Shown: in pieces, positions 17,678-25,916 of the stretch
How positions within the stretch are numbered: position 1 is the first letter of the stretch
Layout of the letters: each line of letters starts with the position of its first letter
NCBI RefSeq assembly: GCF_024494385.1
Contig: NZ_JAEVLT010000001.1
Coordinates: 62,001-126,000 of the forward strand
Reading direction: 5' to 3'
Length of the DNA: 64,000 bases
Source: Bacillus sp. EB600
GTDB lineage: Bacteria > Bacillota > Bacilli > Bacillales > Cytobacillaceae
The notes under the pieces: model-generated
Database searches by the model: none
Told to the model about the DNA's origin: nothing
What the model saw: the letters and a program-made list of their open reading frames with translations, nothing else
Position numbers and translations under genes: made by a program

Positions 17678-17788
17678 ATGGGAAATGGCTGCGGCGGCGG
17701 TGGAAACACTAGCTTTGCTTTAATTGTTGTATTGTTCATCTTGCTTATCATTGTAGGTTCTGCTTACATGGGTGGAGGATATTACTAA
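17678..17788 (+). CDS. YjcZ-type tiny membrane protein, 36 aa
   Basis: AAGGAGGTG precedes the ATG. A Gly-rich N-terminus ([12 protein letters not shown]) is followed by one hydrophobic helix ([18 protein letters not shown]) and GGGYY. This is the sequence pattern of the tiny transmembrane YjcZ/SscA-type sporulation family of Bacilli, whose members help spore assembly. Complete transcription unit with its own terminator. Confidence 0.9.
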   Translation: MGNGCGGGGNTSFALIVVLFILLIIVGSAYMGGGYY

Positions 17789-17824
17789 GCATAAGAAAGT
17801 TGCCTCCAATTAATCTTCTCATCT

Positions 17825-17851
17825 AAAAAGCGCCTTAGGGCGCTTTTTTCA
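17825..17851 (+). terminator. terminator of the YjcZ-type gene
   Basis: AAAAAGCGCC TTAG GGCGC TTTTTT. Confidence 0.9.
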
Positions 17852-17954
17852 CTAGAAACCATTTTCGTGAACATCTGAGTAAATAAAATGTATCTTTCAT
17901 GTTTAAATTAGATATGATAAATTTATAGTTGACTATGATTATTTGGAGGAGATT

Positions 17955-18434
17955 ATGCTTACTTTTGCCGAAAAATTGGCTATTATAGAAAGTTTCCCTG
18001 AGTTAGAGCGAAAAAATGTGTCTCTCGGCCGGGTTAATTTTCAATTAAAAAACAGTCTATCTGATAAAAAAAATATTGTCTATCATCTTCACCCTAATGG
18101 AAATGGTTATGTGTTTTCAGGCCAATTGCTTGGTTATGAACAAGACGACAAAGGAATGACAAATATCCGTGATTTCTCTGCTGAGGAATTGAAGAAAATC
18201 ATTGCCGAAGCAATTCAATCACTTACTGTTGTTAAACAACCACCTATTGCAGAACAAGCAATTATCGGGGATCAACAGGAAGAACGCTGGGTCAATAAAG
18301 CAAAAGACCAGCTATTATTGATTTATGAAAATGAGGCTTGGAATATCTATTTTGGTTTAAACCTTGACGCTACTTTTGATACGTACGGAGAGGCAGAAGA
18401 ATTTCTAAGAGAAGAAGGCTTTCACCGAGTTTAA
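17955..18434 (+). CDS. hypothetical protein, 159 aa
   Basis: ATG at 17955 with TTGGAGGAG six bases upstream; the in-frame TTG at 17943 is part of that ribosome site. The N-terminal half has alternating strands (VNFQLKN..., IVYHLHPNGNGYVFSGQL), and the C-terminal half (about 105-159) contains WVNKAKDQLLLIYENEAWNIYFG, also strand-rich. Soluble, no cysteines seen. Not a family I can name. Confidence 0.75.
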   Translation: MLTFAEKLAIIESFPELERKNVSLGRVNFQLKNSLSDKKNIVYHLHPNGNGYVFSGQLLGYEQDDKGMTNIRDFSAEELKKIIAEAIQSLTVVKQPPIAEQAIIGDQQEERWVNKAKDQLLLIYENEAWNIYFGLNLDATFDTYGEAEEFLREEGFHRV

Positions 18435-18466
18435 ATAATCTCTAAATACATATTATTTTGCTTATA

Positions 18467-18502
18467 AAGCTGTGCAGTTTATCAAAAATTGCCCAGCTTT
18501 TT
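18467..18502 (+). terminator. terminator after the 159-aa gene
   Basis: Imperfect stem AAGCTGTGCAGTTT/AAATTGCCCAGCTT with a T run (TTTTTT). The minus-strand HD gene ends just beyond it. Confidence 0.65.
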
Positions 18503-19032
18503 TACATTCCAGAATCAACTTCTTTTAAATACTTATCAATTAGTCCATCTAAGCGAATAATACTTCGTTTTGCCCGATTGTATTCAATTTTCCGATAGTG
18601 GTGCATACCTCCATCTTCTTCGTCCCTCTCATCGGCAAGTTTCACGACCTGCTGCAAAGGGGTTCTAACAATGTCATTTGAAGGTAAGAATGAATCAGTA
18701 TGAAATAAAATAGCAAGTGCGATTGTTTTGGCCTTAATCGGATTTTCGCCAAGTCTAATTAACAGCTTGTGAGCTCTTTCTGCTCCTTTTATCGGATGTA
18801 TATCATTTTGTCGATAAAGATCATAATCCCATTTTCCATTACTGTACCATGTATAATGACCTACGTCATGGAGGAGCCCCGATTTTGCCGCAATATCGAC
18901 ATCCAGATTTTGTTCCACAGCCAAATGAAAAGCATGGTATGCAACAGCAATCGCATGGGCTAAACCAGAGCGGTTTAAAAATTTTTGAGCAATATGATGC
19001 TCGAATATAGTTAAGAGTGTTACATCTCTCAT
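18502..19032 (-). CDS. HD-domain phosphohydrolase family protein
   Basis: 176 residues with GGGGGAGAAAC before the ATG. The motif AKSGLLHDVGHYTWY gives the HD pair; upstream SGLAHAIAVAYHAFHLA supplies the first His and downstream FHTDSFLP/VKLADERDEED the remaining ligands of an HD metal site. HD proteins hydrolyse nucleotides or phosphodiesters; the substrate is unknown here. Monocistronic. Confidence 0.82.
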   Translation of the reverse strand: MRDVTLLTIFEHHIAQKFLNRSGLAHAIAVAYHAFHLAVEQNLDVDIAAKSGLLHDVGHYTWYSNGKWDYDLYRQNDIHPIKGAERAHKLLIRLGENPIKAKTIALAILFHTDSFLPSNDIVRTPLQQVVKLADERDEEDGGMHHYRKIEYNRAKRSIIRLDGLIDKYLKEVDSGM

Positions 19033-19269
19033 ATGTTTCTCCCCCCTAATTTAGATTTTTTACCAATCATTATATTATATTCACCACTTTAAAAGCCACT
19101 ATTTTAACGGTGTTTATGAAAATTTTAATAAAAAAAAACAGTTACTTAAAAAATAACTGAATGATTACTACAATAATTCTAGTTTTTCATTTTCCAAAAA
19201 ATAATAAAATAATAACCTGTTGAAGCTATGAATGAAGGTATTCAATGTCATTCCAGCGCTTTTGTTCTC

Positions 19270-20175
19270 TTACCGTTTTGACTTTCGATATCCGGCATCA
19301 ATTGCTTCCTGTTCCGTGCAGAACCATGCAATATTATTTTGTACAGTATCGTAATAGGCCCCGCCCGGAACATGATAAACGTGTGAATTAACATTTCCTT
19401 TAATTTTTCCTTTACAGTTACTATTAGTTTCTTGATCATCGCTAGGATTATTTTGAAAATTTCCTCCCGACTGACTCGTAGACGATGTATTAGAATTAGT
19501 CGAAGGCTGTTGACCAGAACCGTTGACTTTATTTGGATGAAAGCCGTCTTCTTTCGCATAATCCTCAATAGACCATATCCCGATTCCTTTTTGTTGGGCT
19601 TCCTTTTGAAGAGCATAAAATTGGTCCACATATTTTGTATTTGGTGCATAAACGTATGCTACTCGAGCTAATCCTTCTTCTAACAGCATTTCATTAAACA
19701 TTTTCCCATCTACATAAATATAAGCAAGCAACCTGCCATACTTATCACGACCGCCGCCGATTCCAAGTTCAATTTGGACTTTTCTACCTGGGTATAAAGT
19801 CTTTTTTGTGAAATCGGATGCTTCAGGTCCAAATGGCTGAACCCCTAAACGCGGATGATGTGTTTCTGGAGTATCCACACAAAGCATTCGAACTGTTTCG
19901 TTTTTCCCATTTACATTAATAGCTATTGTATCCCCATCTATATTTTTGACAATAGTAGCCGGGAGCAACTGTTTACTATCGTCAGTAACAGAAGCAGTTT
20001 GTTCCGAGTTAGTCTGAGGACCTTCATTAGCTGTAGTTTGTTTGTTATTGCCCTCTACTGATTTTTCAACAACTACCGGCGATTTAGTTGGTTTATTTGT
20101 ATTTGAAGAATTAGCCGCAGAACATCCTGAAATCACTAACATTGCTAACGCAACAGCCGAGATAAATTTTCTCAT
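19270..20175 (-). CDS. thermonuclease-family (SNase) lipoprotein
   Basis: 301 residues. The signal peptide ends in VISGCSA, with the lipidated Cys at residue 18. After a Ser/Thr/Asn-rich linker, an SNase domain spans about 73-205: DGDTIAINVNG, VRMLCVDTPET and GGRDKYGRLLAYIYVDG supply the expected Arg, Glu and Arg of staphylococcal nuclease. A second low-complexity linker leads to a C-terminal module (about 252-301) with two Cys, HVYHVPGGAYY and AWFCTEQEAIDAGYR, common at the end of secreted nucleases. Likely degrades extracellular DNA/RNA at the cell surface, consistent with nutrition or competence. Confidence 0.9.
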   Translation of the reverse strand: MRKFISAVALAMLVISGCSAANSSNTNKPTKSPVVVEKSVEGNNKQTTANEGPQTNSEQTASVTDDSKQLLPATIVKNIDGDTIAINVNGKNETVRMLCVDTPETHHPRLGVQPFGPEASDFTKKTLYPGRKVQIELGIGGGRDKYGRLLAYIYVDGKMFNEMLLEEGLARVAYVYAPNTKYVDQFYALQKEAQQKGIGIWSIEDYAKEDGFHPNKVNGSGQQPSTNSNTSSTSQSGGNFQNNPSDDQETNSNCKGKIKGNVNSHVYHVPGGAYYDTVQNNIAWFCTEQEAIDAGYRKSKR

Positions 20176-20249
20176 TATTTTTACCTGCCTTTAAAAATTC
20201 TCACATGTCATATTGTACCAAAAAATGATGCGATCATCTTATTATCAAT

Positions 20250-20282
20250 CAAAAAAAGAGTGAAGGTTATCTTCACTCTTAG
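20250..20282 (-). terminator. terminator of the LTA synthase gene
   Basis: AGAGTGAAG/CTTCACTCT stem (20257-20279) and seven T on the minus strand; the stem begins at the stop codon. Confidence 0.9.
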
Positions 20283-22237
20283 TTGGCTTTCGCAGTCTTA
20301 GTCTTATCACCCTTAGGACCTAGATACTCATAATTATTTGGATCAATTGGAGTATAGCCATTCGGTTTGTAGAAACGTAATAAATCTTTATAAACAACTT
20401 CATCAGACATTTGTAATTCCACTTTTACCTTATTGTAAATATCCGTGCAACCACTATTATCACTGTTTAACAAGCCTGTTGAAGTGGAGTAGCACTTTTC
20501 ATTTACTTGTGTTACATCTGGCGAAACAAAGTCACCGTTCCTAAACAAGGCCCAATTACGATGCTGTGGCGATAATAAATCTGAACCAAATTCCAGGTAG
20601 TCTTTTGTATCAATCCCTAGTAAATGAAGCAGCGTAGGACGGACATCTACTTCTCCCCCGTACTGGTGCTGAACTCCACCTTGGACCCCAGGAACGTGTA
20701 TAAACAATGGTACCTCTTGTAATTGTGCATTAAGTGTAGGTGTTATCTGGTCTACACCTAATACTTTCTTCATTGCCTCATTATGATTCTCGGAAATTCC
20801 ATAATGGTCACCATATAAAATAATAACCGTTTTGTCATATAATCCATCAGCTTTCAAATCATTAAAGAATTGCTCTAATGCTTGGTCCATATAATGGGCT
20901 GATTGGAAATAATTATTTACAACTGAATCACCAAAATCACCTGCAGGGAAATTTGTATCCCCTTGATCCATCTCAAATGGGAAGTGATTAGATAACGTAA
21001 TAAACTTTGTGTAGAATGGTTGCTTCAAATTTTCAAGCATTGGCATTGATTCCTTGAAATAAGGAATATCCTTCATGCCATAGTTTTTCACATTTTGACC
21101 AGACATGTCATAATATTCGGCATCATAGAATTGATCATAACCAAGTGCCTTATACATAACATTTCGATTCCAGAACGTTTTGTAGTTACCGTGGAAAACA
21201 GCGGAACTATATCCATACCCTTTTAAAATAGCCGGTGCAGCTTGATATGTGTTCTGTGCTTTGTTTATAAAAACAGCACCTTGTGACATTGGATATAATG
21301 AGTTTTCCATTAAAAACTCGGCATCAGATGTTTTACCTTGACCTGTTTGATGGTAAAAATTATCAAAATAGAAAGTATTACCATCGCCGTTATGTGCCAG
21401 AGAATTCAAAAACGGTGTAACTTCCTGACCATTCAATTTATAGTCAATCATAAAGTTTTGGAAAGACTCTAACGAAACATAAATAACGTTCATTCCTTTC
21501 GCTTTACCGAAATAAGCAGGATTTGGCTGCGTATAGTTTGCTTTCCGATAGTTTTCAACGCTTGTAATATCACTTTCGCTAGCAAGTGCTCGCTGACTTG
21601 ATGACTTAATGTTTTGAATAGCATCGTAGATGGTAAAGTTATAAGCACCTAAATACTTCACAATATAATTTCGATCAAAAGATCTAGATAACAATTGTGG
21701 TCGATCTTTTTCAGCTAGACCAAGGTTGAATAGAAAAACTGTAATCGAAAACAACAAAACAATTTTAAATGATTTTCGATTCGTTTCAGTAACTTTTTTA
21801 AATACTTTAATGGCTAAAAAAATTAATAAAATTGTATCTGTAAAATAAAAAAGATCAAACGGTGACATCAGTGATAAGGCGCTATCACCTAACTGACCCG
21901 TATTTGTCTTTGTCTGCATTAGGACAGGAACTGTTATAAAATCGTTAAAGAAACGATAATATACAATATTTGCATAAAGTAAAAAAGACAATAGAAAGTT
22001 AATAATAATCATTACTAGTTTTGTCCACTTTTTAAACAACAAAGCCAATCCAAAAAAGAATAATGCTGAACTTATTGGATTTATTGCCAATAAAAATTTT
22101 TGAAGTGTATTATCAATACCTAATTTAAATTCAATTAAATAAGCAGCATATGTTTTTAGCCAAAAAAGGATTACAGCTATCCCAAAGAATGTAAGATGGC
22201 TTTTGTTTAATCGCTGCCAGATTTTAAGATTTCCCAT
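20279..22237 (-). CDS. lipoteichoic acid synthase family protein (LtaS/YfnI-like)
   Basis: 652 residues. Five hydrophobic segments occupy residues 1-180; an ALA-S site (about residue 219) would release the outer enzyme domain. The sulfatase-fold domain has MNVIYVSLESFQNF (metal Glu 257), the nucleophile Thr in GQGKTSDAEFLMENSLYP (Thr 303), ILYGDHYGIS (Asp/His) and TKFITLSNHFPF. These enzymes polymerise glycerol phosphate from phosphatidylglycerol onto the glycolipid anchor. Bacilli have several paralogues (ltaS, yfnI, yqgS, yvgJ); I cannot say which this is, so no symbol is given. Confidence 0.92.
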   Translation of the reverse strand: MGNLKIWQRLNKSHLTFFGIAVILFWLKTYAAYLIEFKLGIDNTLQKFLLAINPISSALFFFGLALLFKKWTKLVMIIINFLLSFLLYANIVYYRFFNDFITVPVLMQTKTNTGQLGDSALSLMSPFDLFYFTDTILLIFLAIKVFKKVTETNRKSFKIVLLFSITVFLFNLGLAEKDRPQLLSRSFDRNYIVKYLGAYNFTIYDAIQNIKSSSQRALASESDITSVENYRKANYTQPNPAYFGKAKGMNVIYVSLESFQNFMIDYKLNGQEVTPFLNSLAHNGDGNTFYFDNFYHQTGQGKTSDAEFLMENSLYPMSQGAVFINKAQNTYQAAPAILKGYGYSSAVFHGNYKTFWNRNVMYKALGYDQFYDAEYYDMSGQNVKNYGMKDIPYFKESMPMLENLKQPFYTKFITLSNHFPFEMDQGDTNFPAGDFGDSVVNNYFQSAHYMDQALEQFFNDLKADGLYDKTVIILYGDHYGISENHNEAMKKVLGVDQITPTLNAQLQEVPLFIHVPGVQGGVQHQYGGEVDVRPTLLHLLGIDTKDYLEFGSDLLSPQHRNWALFRNGDFVSPDVTQVNEKCYSTSTGLLNSDNSGCTDIYNKVKVELQMSDEVVYKDLLRFYKPNGYTPIDPNNYEYLGPKGDKTKTAKAN

Positions 22238-22782
22238 GTTTTGATTCTCCTCTCACTTACCAATTAACCCCGGTAAAAGAACCTAAATTACTATATCATA
22301 TTTCAATCTAAATTGAAAACAAAAATAATGGTAATCCTTTCTGTCCATGACTATCTTGTGTTAGGCAAATGAAAGGATCTTGTTTGTCTAATTTTCTTTC
22401 ATCAGTGCTTGACCATATTTCGAAAATAGTAGTATCCGCCTGTTTTGTTAAAGACTCAATTTATCAGCAATGCGGATAGGTTTTAAATAAGGATGTACAT
22501 ATACCATCTCACTATCCACTATACATATTCCACTTAAGTGCTGGAAATGAATAATTTTTGTATTAGTTAAAAATAAAAGCCTAAGGAATCATATTCTATT
22601 CCTTTGACTATCATAAACCCCTCCGGTTTCAAGCGCAATAAATTTATTAACATAGATTTAAAAGAATATTTTAGTTACTATTGTAAAAAATAGTGGAGAA
22701 AAAAATTTGTTGAATGGTGCTTTAAAAGGCAGCTCGTAAATAATGCGGACAATTTATTAATATTAAGAAAGGGGCGAATACT
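22238..22782. other. 545-base intergenic region
   Basis: No open frame with a ribosome site and no strong terminator seen. The left end should carry the LTA synthase promoter (minus) and the right end that of the 62-aa gene (plus). Confidence 0.4.
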
Positions 22783-22971
22783 ATGCCAAGAAAACGACCA
22801 AGTTTTACAAAAAGCCCATTTTTTGTCGAGGAACCTGGAAACTGGTATTTAGAGGAGGGTGCGCCAAGGGAGCTGCAAGCAGAATTCGAGGATTATATGG
22901 ATTCTTTAGAAGAAATAGATGACCTTGGGACAATAAATGGTAATAAAATTGAGTTTCCCTATAATCGATAG
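22783..22971 (+). CDS. small acidic hypothetical protein, 62 aa
   Basis: ATG with AAAGGGGCG nine bases upstream. Basic start (MPRKRPSFTKSPFF) and a strongly acidic middle (ELQAEFEDYMDSLEEIDDLG). No membrane segment. Function not known to me; size and composition fit the many sporulation-associated miniproteins of Bacilli, but that is a guess. Confidence 0.65.
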   Translation: MPRKRPSFTKSPFFVEEPGNWYLEEGAPRELQAEFEDYMDSLEEIDDLGTINGNKIEFPYNR

Positions 22972-23038
22972 ACAAAGGCAGCTGTCATTTTCGACAAAAA
23001 GCAGGCTTCCGTTTTGCGTTCAACTATTTGCACCAATA

Positions 23039-23128
23039 TTATTTGCCATGGCTTTTAGTAAAAACTAGATAGGAATAGATATAGATCGCTCCAATCCCAA
23101 GTACTAACGCTCCAAAGAAACGTTTCAT
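23039..23128 (-). CDS. single-span membrane miniprotein, 29 aa
   Basis: ATG at 23126-23128 with GAAGG upstream. Product MKRFFGALVLGIGAIYIYSY... then LVFTKSHGK: a positive N-terminus, one helix and a short tail. Typical of small Bacillus membrane proteins; too short for many gene finders. Confidence 0.5.
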   Translation of the reverse strand: MKRFFGALVLGIGAIYIYSYLVFTKSHGK

Positions 23129-23149
23129 TCCCAAACCCTTCTAAATATT

Positions 23150-23196
23150 ATAGAAGAAAACGGAACAAGCCCGACCTAAAAATGCGGTCCTGTTCC
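23150..23196 (-). terminator. terminator of comFB
   Basis: GGAACA..GACC (23162-23176) pairs with GGTC.TGTTCC (23186-23196), followed on the minus strand by GTTTTCTTC. It separates comFB from the 29-residue gene. Confidence 0.65.
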
Positions 23197-23238
23197 TATT
23201 CAAATTTAGTTCTAAATATATTCGTTTTCCTTTGCTTC

Positions 23239-23514
23239 TTAATGCTTAGGATACTTTCCAACGACATGAATAGCTGAAATTAAGCGTTTGTTGATCCATT
23301 TTCGGTTTTCAACAGTATTCAGCATTTCGAAGACCTTTATTCTTGATTCCTGGGTTGTGACATAATGGCATGGCAACGTATTTAAACTGAGTGCAATAAT
23401 ATCATTTCGGCACTTAGAGCAATGACAAAAGGTCTGGTACTCCGGGCTTACCATTAATACCGTCACAAGTGTTGAAACAATTTCTTCCATAACGTTGACA
23501 TAATCATTGTCCAA
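23239..23514 (-). CDS. comFB: late competence protein ComFB family
   Basis: 91 residues. YVNVMEEIVSTLVTVLM at the start and FCHCSKCRNDIIALSLNTLPCHYVT (C-x-C-x2-C) are the ComFB signature. In B. subtilis it lies between comFA and comFC; elsewhere members stand alone and have been linked to cyclic-dinucleotide binding. Here it stands alone, far from comF genes. The TLPCHYVT block has Cys where many have Pro. Confidence 0.85.
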   Translation of the reverse strand: MDNDYVNVMEEIVSTLVTVLMVSPEYQTFCHCSKCRNDIIALSLNTLPCHYVTTQESRIKVFEMLNTVENRKWINKRLISAIHVVGKYPKH

Positions 23515-23653
23515 GACTTTCCCTCTTTCGTAGGTGCTATATGTATTTTATCACAGCAAAAACAGATTATGTTTTCTCATTGCGAATAATTATTGAATGA
23601 TTTCTGCCATTACTACGAACAATAGTAATATTCTGTTAAAGGAGTGAATGGAA

Positions 23654-23833
23654 ATGAATGCAAATAGGGTAAAGCAAATCCTCTCTTCTTCTGCTGATAT
23701 TGAGGTCAAATACAACGGCACATCTATTTGGATTGATCAAATAAATGATGATGGTGAAACAGCAACTGTTCATTTACGAGGTCCGCTTGAGGAAAGAACT
23801 ACGGTAGAAATTAAAGAACTTGTTGAAGAATAA
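23654..23833 (+). CDS. sspH: H-type small acid-soluble spore protein
   Basis: 59 residues from the second ATG (23654), nine bases after AAAGGAG; this length equals SspH of B. subtilis. The product MNANRVKQILSSSADIEVKY... matches the family through RGPLEERTTVEIKELVEE. SspH is a minor SASP made in the forespore late in sporulation. GAATA and CATTACTA elements about 60 bases upstream resemble sigma-G sites but the spacing is imperfect. Confidence 0.88.
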   Translation: MNANRVKQILSSSADIEVKYNGTSIWIDQINDDGETATVHLRGPLEERTTVEIKELVEE

Positions 23834-23842
23834 GTAGAGTGG

Positions 23843-23873
23843 AAAAGGCAGGATAAACATATCCTGCCTTACG
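23843..23873. terminator. bidirectional terminator between sspH and the convergent 53-aa gene
   Basis: GGCAGGATA/TATCCTGCC (23847-23868). The stop codon of the minus-strand gene lies at the right edge of the stem. Confidence 0.7.
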
Positions 23874-24030
23874 TCATATCTTCATTTTCTTTTTCTATGT
23901 CGCTTGGTTGCGGCTGTTCATTTTGTTCTATACTTTCTAGAACCTCTCTACGATACCTGCCTTGATCCATACCAGCACCAGGCGCTACGTTGGCTGCAGG
24001 TAGTTGTTCTAATTCCTTACCTCTTGGCAT
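23869..24030 (-). CDS. small hydrophilic protein, 53 aa (probable spore-related)
   Basis: ATG at 24028-24030 with AAAGGGGTGAATGC upstream. Product starts MPRGKELEQLPAANVAPGAG and ends in an acidic tail (DIEKENEDMT). Hydrophilic, no Cys. The Met-Pro-Arg-Gly start and Ala/Gly stretch resemble small sporulation proteins, and it is convergent with sspH. Not firmly assigned. Confidence 0.6.
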   Translation of the reverse strand: MPRGKELEQLPAANVAPGAGMDQGRYRREVLESIEQNEQPQPSDIEKENEDMT

Positions 24031-24231
24031 TAGCATTCACCCCTTTCAAGTTAATTTGCTCAAAATGCCATGATATTACCCATTAATCTTTTTCCTAAAT
24101 AGACAATAATTGAAACAAAAAATCAACAAATTTCTCAAAAGGTATAATCCTCTTAATAATAAGTGTATTAATCTTTACTTTTTCCGAAACGATTAATATA
24201 TTATTATTTTTTCTCATTTTTTATGTGTTTG

Positions 24232-24456
24232 TTATCCGATCATAATTTTTGAACCCGCAGTTCTAGGAGTAACAGATTGATACAAGGAAGCTAAAAGTTT
24301 CCCTAAAAACGATAATGGTTTTAATTTCTTAGGGTTTGTATATTCTAGGACATAAATACCGATTGCCCCGGCTATAACTAACACCAAGGCTTGTAACAAG
24401 CACCACTTTTGAATGTAAAGATAGCTTGCGCATCCTTTTAAACTCTTAAAGTTCAT
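24232..24456 (-). pseudogene. ktrB/trkH remnant with internal deletion
   Basis: The 74-residue frame aligns with an internal part of the intact KtrB (25917-27263): LVIAGAIGIYVLEYTNPKKLKPLSF...GKLLASLYQSVTPRTAG, then jumps directly to KIMIG, the last five residues of KtrB. About 150 residues between PRTAG and the end are missing, as is everything before. It lies just downstream of the antiporter. A decayed duplicate of the potassium channel subunit. Confidence 0.82.
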
Positions 24457-24502
24457 TTAGAATAATAAAGACGACCCCTTCAAGGATACTTATAATAACA
24501 GA

Positions 24503-25654
24503 TTAAGATACATTTTTTACATTCATTTTCGATTTAAAGAATCCTTTCATCATTGGGGGGGTAACAATCGTTGTAACTAATACTACAACAACAATGACAG
24601 CAAACATTTCTTGTGAGAGCAGTTTAGTTTCTAATCCTATTCCTGAAATAATTAAAGCCACTTCCCCCCTAGATACCATAGCTGAACCGATTGCCAATGA
24701 GCTCCCTAAACCAAATCCAGACAATTTTGCCCCTACAGATGAACCAATCAATTTGGTCAGGATAGCTAGGATACTTAATATAACAATTAAGCCTAAATTT
24801 TCTGCAATGCCAGCAAATTCGGCTGTGACACCAATTGAAGTAAAGAATACAGGAACAAAGATTGAATAACTAATTGTTTCAACCTTGTTAAATACTTCCT
24901 CTTTAAATGTTGTTTTACTAATAGCCACCCCTGAAATATAAGCTCCAATAATTGCTGCTACTCCTGTGTATTCTGCTAAATATGCATACAGAAAGCAAAT
25001 TATTAAAGCAGACGAAATGGCAGTTTCACTTACTTTTAATGATGAAAATTTACGTAAAAACAAAGGTACAAATTTCCATCCAACAAGAATTGCCCCTGCA
25101 AAAAATAACACTTTCTTTAAAATCACTGTGGTTAAGTTGACCTCTCCACCAGCAAAACTCATTAAAAAAGCCAAAGCAATGATTACCACTATATCATCAA
25201 TCACAGCTGCCCCTAAGATTGTTGTCCCTTCACGGGTCTTTAATTGGTTCATCTCCTTCAGTGCTTGGACGGAAATACTCACGCTGGTAGCAGACAGCAG
25301 CAAGCCCAAAAACCACGATTGTATAGATGTAAGATTTAAAATGATCCCTATAATGTACCCTAAAACAAGTGGAACGATAATTCCGCCCATCCCTACAAAC
25401 GCTGAGGCTTTTCCAGATCGTTTAAACTCATCAATATCTGTTTCTAAACCTGCAATAAACATGAGTAAAATAACACCAATCTGACTAAATTCCGCTAGAG
25501 TTTCAGTCTCATTTATTAGACCGAGAGCTGATGGTCCCAGCACAATTCCTATCAGGAGTTGACCCAGGACGGCAGGTTGCCCCAATCTTACGCTTATGCT
25601 CCCAGCTATCTTGGCTGTAACTAAGATAATGGCTAATTGAAGTATTAACACCAT
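24503..25654 (-). CDS. CPA2-family cation:proton antiporter (KefB/NapA-like)
   Basis: 383 residues from the ATG at 25652-25654 (AAAGGTGG eight bases upstream; the GTG at 25663 overlaps this site). About twelve membrane segments. GQPAVLGQLLIGIVLGPSALG and GAAVIDDIVVIIALAF carry the features of the CPA2 family, with the proton-binding Asp pair in VIDDIV. There is no C-terminal TrkA domain. It exchanges Na+ or K+ for protons and presumably balances ion load with the KtrAB system upstream. A strong hairpin lies in its leader (25697-25754). Confidence 0.88.
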   Translation of the reverse strand: MVLILQLAIILVTAKIAGSISVRLGQPAVLGQLLIGIVLGPSALGLINETETLAEFSQIGVILLMFIAGLETDIDEFKRSGKASAFVGMGGIIVPLVLGYIIGIILNLTSIQSWFLGLLLSATSVSISVQALKEMNQLKTREGTTILGAAVIDDIVVIIALAFLMSFAGGEVNLTTVILKKVLFFAGAILVGWKFVPLFLRKFSSLKVSETAISSALIICFLYAYLAEYTGVAAIIGAYISGVAISKTTFKEEVFNKVETISYSIFVPVFFTSIGVTAEFAGIAENLGLIVILSILAILTKLIGSSVGAKLSGFGLGSSLAIGSAMVSRGEVALIISGIGLETKLLSQEMFAVIVVVVLVTTIVTPPMMKGFFKSKMNVKNVS

Positions 25655-25696
25655 AAATTCCACCTTTCATTATAATCTTTTCTTTTAACATAAAAA

Positions 25697-25755
25697 AACA
25701 TAAAAAAAAGAGCCTGTTACCAAAGGACATAATAATCCCTTGGTGACAGGCTCCT
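25697..25755 (-). terminator. leader terminator/attenuator upstream of the antiporter gene
   Basis: GAGCCTGTTACCAAAGGA (25710-25727) pairs almost perfectly with TCCCTTGGTGACAGGCTC (25737-25754), with eight T on the minus strand. It sits 45 bases before the antiporter start and after a possible TACAAT -10 (25785-25790), so most transcripts should stop here unless the hairpin is relieved. Confidence 0.8.
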
Positions 25756-25830
25756 CCAAGTCTTCTATATTTAAATATATTTTAATTGTACCATATCTGG
25801 GATAATTTTAACATCCAACTTTTGGTTCAT

Positions 25831-25860
25831 TAAAAAAGAGCTGTGAACAGCTCTTTTTAT
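25831..25860 (-). terminator. terminator of ktrB
   Basis: AGAGCTGT/ACAGCTCT (25837-25854) flanked by A and T runs, so active in either direction. Confidence 0.85.
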
Positions 25861-25916
25861 TATTTAACTATAAGTAAATTGCAAATATTTTTTTAATAGC
25901 TACATTTAAAATATTT

